A program made the translations under genes and the position numbers. A stretch of DNA of 64,000 bases from Scleroderma bovista (taxonomy: Eukaryota > Basidiomycota > Agaricomycetes > Boletales > Sclerodermataceae). The DNA is taken from positions 1 to 64,000 of the forward strand of contig JAYMGJ010000288.1 of NCBI GenBank assembly GCA_037178675.1. Reading direction: 5' to 3'. The first letter of the stretch is position 1. The number at the start of each line of letters is the position of its first letter. The notes under the pieces are model-generated. The model had not been told where the DNA came from. It was given only the letters and a program-made list of their open reading frames with translations, and did not search any database. Shown here piece after piece: positions 9,918-19,390 of the stretch.

Positions 9918-12900
9918 ATGTCTGATTCTGAATACAGCAGCAGCAACAGTGGTGGGCACTCCGATGGCTCAGGCCAAGGCAAGACCCCCCTCCGAAAAGA
10001 TGAGGTCGCAATTATCCAGGGGAAATTGGAACAGTGGATGGGCGCTGATGCGACAAAGAGGAAGTCTATTTTCAAGGACATTGCGCACACTGTTCAAGGG
10101 CTGGAGGCCAACAGGACCCTCAAGAGTAACCAATGGGTGGTCAAGAAGAAGGTGAGTGCTTCCCCCAATTTAGAGGTGTTACAATAATGTGTCTTCATAG
10201 GCAATTCAGACGTGGCTCTATAACCACAGTTGTACCCGGAAGAAAAAGCAACTTGTCAAGTATGGCCGGAGATGGAATACCCGCATGGTGGTAGCACACC
10301 AACACAAGGAGAAAATAGATTCTTTACTGACAAGAGCTGGGCATGCACCCGGATCCAAGGGGTATATTAAATTTTATCAACAGGCAGTGGGAAAGGTGAT
10401 CAAGAAAATGAGCCCAAAGCAGATCGAGCAAGCAGCTGGGACGGCGAAGGAATGGAACAACAGCCACCCCCCTGCAGAGATTCAAGCAAAGTGAGTATAT
10501 TATTCCATTCCCGAATTTCACTCAGGTGTGGGTAGAACCGCGGAAGCAAAAGGCTGGAAGTTTGCACGGGAGTTTTCAAAGGAAATGTGGAAGCAATGTG
10601 GTGCAAGAGTGGTGGTGATGGCGGCTTGGAAAGATGCTGCAGGGGATATTATGTATGGCCTGTAGGTGCGGTCATTGGGTGTGGATACTTTTACTAACAC
10701 CAGCAGGCACGACTTCAATGATGAAATAGGTGATGGAAAGATGTTTGAGGGGTGGGACAGGGTAGAGAGCAAATGGGAGCGATATGCCCATGAGGTGTTT
10801 GGGGTGCAGGAGGATGCTGGGGAACCTTCCGAGGACGAGGATGAAAACCAGGTGCCAAGAAGAAAGCCCAGCTGAGGTAAACGGCGCCCACGGATTAACC
10901 TCCCCTCCAATGAGGATGGGACACTGTCCATCCCTGTCATTCTCAATATGAATGCACAAGACAAGAAGGATGTCGTGCGGGCATTCATTGGTTTTTATTA
11001 TGGTAATGTAAATAAGATCTGGAAATTAAAGACTAATGGTGTCACACAGGAAAGGCTTGTGACCGCCAAGATGTCACTGTTCCCTGGGCTGCCATTGCAG
11101 AAGACCGCGGCATATATATCTCTGGCCGGTATTGGCCAACCAATGTAGCCTTCAGGGAACCCTCTAGGCTTACAAACCAGGAGGCCACTGCCATATTGGA
11201 GTGGTGGCGAGACAGGCAGGTGACTTATCCAACTGATACCTTCAGGTTCAAGAGATGGTTGGAGTCTGACGGGTCAGTCCAATCCGCGGTTAGCCAATCC
11301 CACCGCAGTTCTGCAAAGAGTGGTGTCAAAAGACACTGGAAAGGTATGGATAATGTTATTGAATAAGGAACTACTAAGGCATGATTAGAACCTTCACTGG
11401 ATGATGATGAGGAGGAGGAGGAGGAGGAGGAGGAGGAGGAGGAGGAGGAGGAGGAGGAGGAGGAGGAGGAGGAGGAGGAGGAGGAGGAGGAGGAGGAGGG
11501 ATGATGATGAGGAGGAGGATGATGATGAGGGTGATGAGGGTGATGAGGGTGATGAGGACGAGGACGAGGACGAGGATGACGATGAAGATGCATTGCCGCA
11601 GCAGGAAAGGCCCCGCGGCTCTGCAGCGGGACACTCTGGCCAAAAAGCGCCAGTCAAGGGTCGCAGGAAAGGTGAATATAATCATATTAAATATGCCACT
11701 ACTGAGCCATGGTCAGAACCTGCCATCAATGAAGATGACGACATGGAAGCGGATGAAGAGGGAATGCCGTGGCATACAGGGCCCGCGGGTCCCTCCAGGG
11801 CCGGAGGCCAGCCAAAGGACCTACACAGCGGCGCAAATATTCACAGTAAGGATTTACCTTCATGTGTCTTAATATTGTTGACATATGTTAGGAGGTGCTG
11901 AGCCACGACGCATGGGTGGTAAAGGACACTCAAAGGGAAAAGCTGGTGACAAAATTGCAGACAGTAAGTGGGAAGGCGTACTACCCTAGGAAGGTACTCT
12001 AACTAACATGCCAAGACTCCGCTTTGGATGAAAGGGACAATGGTTCCAGTCACAATATCAAGGTTGGCCCGCCCAACAAGGCATATTTTATTCCTGCTGG
12101 ATCCGATCAACATAAGGATGCTGAACCTGTGAAACAAAAAGGTGAGAAATACATTATATGACGGTGAAAATTGACAAACAATACCGGATGATATGGGTCA
12201 TGCACCCACAGATACGATGGTAAATCATCCTGTGGTCAGTGACAAACCAAAGCCGCGGGTGAAGACCAAAGGTTTGTCTAATGTTATGCGGTCACACATT
12301 TATTAATAGTTAAATCTTTTATATATCATTGAAGAGAAACAACCTGCAGCAATTGGTGAGACTAGTGCTACAATGCAGCAGGAAACGTTGGTGCCTTCCC
12401 TTCCTGCAGCAGAGGTCGGAGCAACTAGACCAGGGGCCAAGACAAAAGGTAAGAGTATTGTGTGCTGTTAAACCTTCAATGTGTTTCATATATTACATAA
12501 CTTCAGAGAAACATGGTGTGCTCCCAGGGAAAAGCACTGCTGCCCATAGGACAAAAAATGGAGCTGCATCGGTCACCGCGGCTAAGACGGCAACCGAAAT
12601 TAAAGGTACCAGTATTCTAATATATACACACATCTTATCATACTTCTAACATATGTTCAGAAAAAAAATCTACGTTAGGTAAAAGTATTCCCGCAGCTCA
12701 GCAGGCAATCACTGGTCCTTCCAAAACATCAATTGACCAGCCACAGGATAAGCGAGGTGCCAAGATGACAGGTAAGTTTGTCATTGTGTATCTTATATAT
12801 ATAATATATATTTACAACAAGAATTCCCAGACGCCAGAACAAGTACTCGCCGGGTGCAGTTTGAAACCGCGGGCCCTGCCACCGGTGACAAGGCACCTCC

Positions 12901-13072
12901 CGGACAATTTGCCACAGAGCCTGCAAATTCAGACAGCATCGTGCCAATGGTTCCTGAGCCACCTACCGCCATGGCTGCGCCTGCACAGCGGCAGTCCACC
13001 TGGCATAAGAGGCTTCCACCGCGGCTTGAGGACTACCTGGACGACCGCATTCCAAAGAGATCCCGAAAGTAG
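9918..13072 (+). CDS. KDZ-element accessory protein, 14 exons, damaged
   Basis: Exons: 9918-10151, 10201-10490, 10536-10652, 10707-11002, 11050-11343, 11389-11671, 11717-11845, 11892-11963, 12016-12141, 12212-12271, 12335-12448, 12507-12605, 12661-12771, 12831-13072; about 821 residues. The first five exons encode a globular region of a family common in mushroom genomes beside KDZ transposons (I recall blocks like KxAExKG..FxxxxWxQCGxRxVxxxxWKD and VPWxAIAxDR); its function is unknown. Exon 6 encodes a Glu/Asp run. Exons 7-13 are short, low in complexity, and all flanked by phase-1 introns; exon 14 ends in a basic tail. Two lesions: codon 270 is TGA (10873-10875) where the frame otherwise continues into Gly-Lys-Arg, and the GAG run has one base too many, at 11498-11500. 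A nuclear or chromatin role is only a guess from the charged regions. Confidence 0.65.
11409..11500. repeat. (GAG)n microsatellite coding poly-Glu
   Basis: About 30 uninterrupted GAG triplets, followed by GAT/GAG/GGT/GAC triplets to 11590. In the spliced frame of the accessory gene they encode an acidic tract. The run ends in GAGGGATGAT where GAGGATGAT would keep the frame, so one G is extra. This may be slippage or a sequencing error in the repeat. Long poly-Ser, poly-Leu and poly-Arg frames here are artefacts of the triplet. Confidence 0.9.
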
Positions 13073-13145
13073 TTACCATACATGCATGTAAATATATTAG
13101 TGAGAAAGTATTGTTTTCCGGTTCACTATATACACAGGAATGTAA

Positions 13146-14688
13146 TTACAACATGGTAGGATCCAAGTCCTCCATATCATACATGCCATTGTCTGAGTCG
13201 GATCCCTCACCTTTGTCCATGTGCACCAGTCTCTCCCTCATCTCTGCATACTGTGCCCAGCCATTGACAAGCCTTCTCCATTCTCGTGTCTCTTCTACCA
13301 ACCTATCCGCATATTGTTTGTACATCACGACCATCGGTTTGTCATAGAGGTCGTCCAGTTTGGTGACCCTTCTATCCTTTGGGTGAAATCTTGCAGCTAT
13401 TTCACGGGCTGTTGTTACTATTTCTTTGTAAGTATCAATACAATATTATCCAACGAGAACTCACATTCATGCCACGGCCCATTGAACCTACCGCCGTAGA
13501 TGTCCATGTTGGCCATACTGTAGACTAACTGCCACCATTTATCTATGGACCTGTGAGCTAACAGTATCAAATTCGAAGGCAAACTTACCCTCCGCAACCT
13601 TTGGACAGGTCACCTCATTCAGCTCGGTTTCCGGCGCCTTTCCTTTCTCCAGCACTCTATTGTGGGTGGTGGGACTGGTACCAATAACCCTTGGCCACTG
13701 GTCCTTGCGGGAAATTTGTTCCCTGTCAGTATCGCTATCAATAGTTGATGCAGGGTGTGGCGACATCGACATGGATGATTGAGTTAGCGGTGAGAGTGGT
13801 GTGGATAACCCGCGGAATATTTCTTGGGGTCTTTGGGGAGGGGGAGTCCATCCACCACTGTTGGTGGATGTGTCGGTATCCATGGAGACTTCTGATGGAC
13901 TTTTTTGTATGGATGAAGGTGTCGGTACCTCTTGTAATTTGTTGTGGGGCCCAGCATCGCAGGGATGTCTCCCTGTTGGTGGGAGTGCGGGAGGATCCCA
14001 ATCGGTAGTGGAGGATTGATCTTGTCGCAACAGTTGCTCTTGTTCATCCTTACGAAGCGCGACTTCCAAGGCCGGGAGAATATTTGGACTGGTGCTGTGC
14101 ACCGACATTGCAGCACCGGGGATCATACGCGGCCGGACGTGTGGTGGAGACCAACCCCTGCTGCTACTGGAACTTGCTGAAAAGATTTTATAAGGTGCAA
14201 TAAAGGCAACAAATAGAATACATACACAACCCACTCCGAGAAATCGTCATAGCCGCGGTCATGGACGGCAGATACTGTGTTGGAGACCCGCCTGTGCTCC
14301 TCTCACTAGCTGCAAACATGAAATGAATTATAAGAAATATAAAACAATAAATACATACCTGAATCCCTTTGAGACCTCACGGAAGGACTATTTGAAACTT
14401 TGGTGTCCACCAGCATTGTGGAATCCGTGGTTGCTGGAATCCACGGTGGAGACCATCCAGTGCTACTATTGCTCGCTGCGATGATTAGATTAGCAGTGCC
14501 TAATATCAAGAGAGATATACAAATGCGAGGTGCGTGTAGCATTTCTAATGGGAGGTATCCATCCTGGGCTACCGAATAAAGCTAATGAAAATAAGTTTGG
14601 GAGTTACTTTGAGGAGACTTGGATTCATAGACATACCTGAGTTGGCTGCGCCATCATCTATGAATCTCACATTCCTTTGCCCACTCAT
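13146..14688 (-). CDS. Unknown KDZ-element protein with repeated Ser-Pro-Trp exons
   Basis: Six exons (14688-14637, 14475-14359, 14309-14226, 14176-13589, 13542-13465, 13417-13146) give 396 residues with no stop. Every intron is phase 1. Exons 2, 3 and 4 start with related modules (A-S-x-S-S-T-G-W-S-P-P and variants), and a fourth copy (GGWTPPPQRP) lies inside exon 4, suggesting exon duplication. A further decayed module (GSPGWIPP) can be read inside the first intron near 14570. The middle is Ser/Thr/Pro-rich and probably disordered. The last 130 residues look folded: an aromatic WWQLVYSMANMDIYGG segment, then a charged helix with regular YADRLVEE..EWRRLV spacing, ending acidic. I do not recognise the family. 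It converges on the 14-exon gene (73 bp between stops) and diverges from the Zn2Cys6 gene. Confidence 0.6.
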
Positions 14689-15507
14689 GATGTAAATAGA
14701 GGAACGAGGTACGACGGAGTGCAAGGGTGGGATGGACAGGTCCGGAATAAATATATATTGTATGGACTAGCTTATATAAGACATTTCCACGGGCACAATG
14801 AGCCACATGATGTCATCGGTGGAATGCAGCCTGGAATGTATCTACAATGCGCCCATTATTCCATATTTAGGTTGTAATAGGGCATCATCCACGGTAATTG
14901 TGTATAATATCACGGGCAATATCCCAAATGTTATCCTCCAGGCAGATAGTGGTACATATTACATATAATGGTAGGTATTTGACTATTTGACTTGTCCATC
15001 ATGTGGTGGCCATGGCAGTCAAATTTTACTAATTACCTGTCAGCCGCGGCTTTACCCATGGAGTGGACTCTGGTTTGATTTGTCTAACTTCATATTTTGG
15101 GTGAGATTGTGGTATTACTGTCTGTACAATTTGCCATTTTTTCATGTAGTTTGAACAGTCTGAAGTATGTATTATTTTCCCGTAGTCAATGGAAGCAGAT
15201 GCAATGTAATGATCTTCATAAATTCATGATTGTCATGTGTTCTCTACCAGCATTATTCAATACGATATTTTGGAGGAGTAACATACAATTCTTACATACA
15301 TTTATTTCCAGACATGTGGCAGGCTTCTCCGACATTCTAGGTCATCGGCCATCATTTCCACATGGTGTGACATACATCTGTCAATCTGACACCGTGGCCG
15401 TAGTGGACCCTGGATGACGTAACCATAATAAATATTCAACCTTGCCGTGAGGATTCCACACCGCATCCTTGCTATCCACCTCCAATCACCCTTTGTCTCA
15501 TTCTGCT
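14689..15507. promoter_or_regulatory. Divergent promoter region, unknown and Zn2Cys6 genes
   Basis: An 819-bp gap between oppositely oriented starts, A+T-rich, with one CCGCGG (15044) near the middle. Short reading frames at 14677-14877 and 15097-15417 have no splice support and no recognisable composition. Regulatory role is inferred from position. Confidence 0.35.
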
Positions 15508-17385
15508 ATGTCTGCCCAGCCTTCGACTGCCCTACTCGCACCCACATCTGACCTGTCCGGTCTTTTTGACACTCCCATGACGCCTGCCGAAATTATCGCG
15601 GATGCCACGTCCGTCATCATCTCAACGGTCGCAACCATTAAGAAAACGAAGGATATGACGCTGTGGATGCAGGTTCAGCGGGATGTCTGGACTCAGTTGG
15701 TAAGTTATCATTTTATGCTAGTTTCATTTAGCTGATACCTGGCAGAACCGTGTTAGAGCAGTTGCAGGAGATGTACCCCGTGGTTTGAGCATTCCTCCCA
15801 TGCTCATGGCCCTTGACCGGTACCTGGAAGACCCAAACAATGGTATTACAGAGTGGCCGAGGTGGCCTGAACTTCTACAGTGCCCATTGGAGACCGTCGC
15901 TGACCATCCATGGTCACACCGCGGTCCGCCATGTCAGGACGGTGGAGCGGTTCCAGCAGCAATGGAAGACACCCAGATGGACGGAGAGGAGGAAGTGACA
16001 GAGGCTGTGGATAAGGGGAAGGGAAGGGAATATGAGGTGAGTAATGATGAGGTTAGCTCGTCACAGGCAGCAGGTGGTGAGGAAGTCAGAGGGAGTCGCC
16101 GCGGTCATGGGCGTGGGCAGACACGGGGACGTAGCCAGTCCCGTCGCCCTCGCAAACGCGTCAAGTCTGCTCCGATGGTTGACAGCGACGAGGAAGAGAA
16201 CCCCACTGGTCGTGGTTCCAACAAGACATTCGACCTTCAACACCCCCCACCCGACTTTCCGATCCTTCCAGCTGTGGACCGGTGCGACTACTGTGCCCGT
16301 CGCCAGCTGCCCTGTGCGAGGAAAGAAGATCGCGCATGCTTCCAATGCAACAAATCGAAGCATGGGTGCAGCCTGGCATCCAAACGGGGGAGGTCTCGGT
16401 CGCGGTCGCGTGCACCAACCAGGCAAGCCAGTCGCAGGGTGTCTCCTCCATTGAAGACAGTCCCACTGGCACCTACTCGCGTCAACCCTTCCCGTTCGAC
16501 TCGCAAGCGCAAAGCTCAGAGTCCCATTCCCACGGATGATACCCCACATCCCCGGTCTGCACCCCGCCCTCCTACACCTGGGCCATCAAGGGGCAGGCAT
16601 GAAAGTGAGTGATTATATTTCCTTTTTGTGTTCTTCTGAAAGTCTAAACAGAATTTGATGGAGTGGTTATAGTCTGACCGAAATGGCTGTCAAAATCCTG
16701 CGACCGCGGCACAAGTGCAGAATGGAGCGAGCATGTGACCACTGCGACAACGAGTGCCTGCAGCGAATGCTCGCAGTTGAAAGAGGATTTGGGCAATGTT
16801 AATCAAAGACTCAACGCCCAGGAGCTGGAAATGGACACCCTTCGTCAGCTGGTGGAAGATTTGCGATCAAGTACGCTCGCTGCCCCTCCAACGCCATTGC
16901 CCACCGCTGCTGTGCAAACATCCACACCTGTGGACGGTCCTGCATCCGATCCAGGTCCCATTTCACCTTCCTCGGTCCCTGCATCTGCTGGCCTCACCTT
17001 CCACACCACCGCCGATATGCCCGACGACCAGGTGCCAGGTCAGTCTCCATCTACAGCACCTGCGTTGCTGGAGGGCCAGGATTCCTCAGTTGCAGATCCC
17101 CATCCAATTGATGTGCCAACTGACCTGCTGGTGACTCTGTGGTCGCCCACCGGGGATGCACACTCACCGCGGTCGGTGGACTCCGGTGTTGATGAAGACT
17201 ATGCGCCACCCCCCCGCCCTCTTCCGACAAATGCCTCAGATGCCACAATGGTCGTGGATACTCCCGCTGTCCCCCCTCCCACCATTGTGGTCACATCACC
17301 AGATGTGTCGGCACCGGGTCCCACGGGTATTGTCGAAGGATCGGTAGGTGATGGGGTGGATACCCAAATGGATACAACTGCATGA
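15508..17385 (+). CDS. Zn2Cys6-cluster protein with basic region and coiled coil
   Basis: Three exons (15508-15699, 15746-16604, 16721-17385) give 571 residues without a stop. Residues 1-110 are a short helical domain. An acidic stretch (about 130-180) and a basic Arg/Ser segment (about 185-215) with nuclear-localisation character follow. Cysteines 244, 247, 254, 262, 265 and 272 have the spacing C-x2-C-x6-C-x7-C-x2-C-x6-C, that of the fungal Zn2Cys6 binuclear cluster, and are followed by an RSRSR-rich basic tail. Exon 3 opens with a heptad region (about residues 360-390) suited to dimerisation, as in Gal4-type factors; the rest is Pro/Ser/Thr-rich. Likely a DNA-binding protein of the element. 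The cluster sits mid-protein rather than at the N-terminus, so it may be a structural zinc site instead. The second intron (116 nt) is the least certain part. Confidence 0.65.
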
Positions 17386-19390
17386 TTTGTTACTTACATT
17401 TTTTGTATGTTTCCCTCTTGGACTATTCTTTTTGTACACCCAAACAATTTTTCTTTTTTCCCTTTATGCAAGTCTTCTACTTACTTGTGTCATTGGAGTA
17501 CTGGAATGTCATGCATGCATTCTTTGAATATATAATTTGTGTCTTTCAATAGTGATTTAATGTACCCGGTGTGATTAATTTAATTAATTCCATGTCAAAT
17601 GAGGCTAACCGCGGCTTTTGAACATTCAGCAGGCTAGGTATTTGAATATGAAACTCTTTGTGAACCCCTGTTCTTCACAGTGTAATTTATATTTTTGTAG
17701 ACCATGTCTCTATGTTTTTTCTATATTAATTAAACTAGTGTACACCCCATTTTTTGCGGGTACTACCATGATCTGAATAAACACTGATATGGTGATCGGA
17801 TAAGGTTGTATCTACCCACCGTCACCACGGTCTATTTTATGTAGTTCCTCAACTAGCATCCTACCAGCAGAACAGCAGTAGCTATATGCAATTGAATTGA
17901 CTGCGGTACCTGGCACTGCCCAACCCAATCTGACCAATCCATTGTCAGTTCCCACGCCATATTAAGTTATTGTATATTTATCTGTTGTTTTCATCTAGCA
18001 TAAGTTTCTACCCAATCATTTTGCAGCATAGCATGCTGTTTGTGGTATCCCTCTTCTCTTTGATTGGTACTGTTATCCTAGTAGATAGTGTATATAGTAT
18101 CATCCACTTGTTATCCACACCTCCATATAATCAGTTAATTTCCAGGAAGTACCTGCATTGTCTTTCTAAGGCCTCTGAAAACTAATTCACCACAGGTTCT
18201 AAGCCTTGAGGCAATCATGGCTTGGTTCATATTTAATGTGTCCTGATCTATATATTAATGTTTCTCTACACATTCTTACTATGCTATTTTGAACATAATG
18301 TATTCTTGTGTGGGTGTTTCAGTTGTGCCTGCTGAAATGACTGCAGGTTCAGTCACATACCGCGCAGCTCGTGTGTTCAGCAACATCCCACTGACTAATT
18401 ACCTTCAAAACCTTACACTTTGTTAATTTCACCATAATCTAATAAATTTCAATAAGTGTTAATGACTGCTGATTAGTATACTTCGCCGCCGCAGTACAAT
18501 TCTCCTGTGCTACCAGTAGGGAACATAATCACTAGTAATCATTGGCACCCATTCCCTGTATCTACCCACTGCACCCACGGTGATGAACTCATTCACACCC
18601 AGATTTCATTCTAGGCAAATTTACCTTTGGCACCGTACTACCTAGCACTTGTATGCTGGGTTACCTCTCTAGCAATATCATGTATCCACTGGTAATTTGT
18701 TCCCGCGGGTGATATACTAATATATCTAACAGGATACTGTATTTAATTGCTCTTGATGTGCGTCTTCACACCTGCTGTAGCATTCCATCATTCTTATTAG
18801 TATACTGCGGTATGTCACCCACAAGGTCCTGCTCTAGTTGTTATGCTACCTCATTTCCTTTCCTATCTCTTGTGGTGTACCAACCAAACAAACCGCGGAT
18901 ATGTAGCATCCGCGGATCCCATCCTATTTATTCCCCCCCCCCCCCTCATGGTGCTTTGTAGTATCACCAACAACAGTTTCCATCCCATTAAGTATTCCCT
19001 TTTTCCATTTACTACAAAAAGCCTGCGGGTGTTTCCTTTTCCGCAGTCCTGCATGCCTAGCGGTATGCCCTGCTTTGTGCTGATTCTATACAGCTTTGCT
19101 ATATGCTTTGATTACAATGCAATATGGGCCCATCAATTACCATGGATGATAGCAATGTCTGGGTCCAACCCACTGATATGGTGATAACACATTATGTACC
19201 CCCCATTAATATGCGGCACAATCTTTTCAGGGCTCATTAGTATGATTCCATGATAATATTTAATTTGATCTATATACCCTCCCCTTAATTGACACCCTAG
19301 CCCATCCTCACACATTGCAACAATATCCTAGTAGCTAGCCAACCTGTACAAACCGATAACAACTCATCCAGGGCCCTCTGTCCACTGGCC
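17386..19390. other. Gene-free right flank of the KDZ element
   Basis: No convincing exon on either strand: the reading frames present are short, lack conserved motifs and overlap. The block still contains CCGCGG at 17609, 18703, 18893 and 18910, and several one-step variants (CTGCGG near 17902 and 18804, CCACGG near 17824 and 18573). It is therefore probably the right subterminal part of the KDZ element. No terminal inverted repeat could be matched, because the left end is not in the window. Confidence 0.5.

Larger units (their letters stand above)
713..18915. promoter_or_regulatory. Dispersed CCGCGG palindromes across the KDZ element
   Basis: By eye the hexamer CCGCGG starts at 713, 805, 1272, 1287, 3071, 3845, 4486, 4921, 5305, 5803, 6051, 6369, 6474, 6840, 7793, 7973, 8247, 9844, 10538, 11105, 11284, 11613, 11783, 12253, 12576, 12867, 13019, 13810, 14253, 15044, 15919, 16099, 16704, 17167, 17609, 18703, 18893 and 18910. 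Only about three are seen from 20.4 to 64 kb outside one hAT-like repeat. Sites fall in exons (in all codon phases), introns and intergenic DNA, and flanking bases are not conserved, so codon use does not explain them. Each site holds two CpGs. A role as binding or methylation site is inference. Confidence 0.8.

Noticed and set aside
11225..11685. Long poly-Ser, poly-Leu, poly-Pro and poly-Arg reading frames on both strands
   Set aside because: They are the five other readings of the (GAG)n microsatellite; only the poly-Glu frame joins to flanking exons with correct splice phase.
14677..15417. Plus-strand ORFs between the two divergent genes
   Set aside because: The first overlaps the start exon of the minus-strand gene; neither has conserved composition or splice links.
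18843..19184. 113-codon plus-strand ORF in the right flank
   Set aside because: It spans a poly-C run, is matched by an equally open opposite strand and shows no motif.
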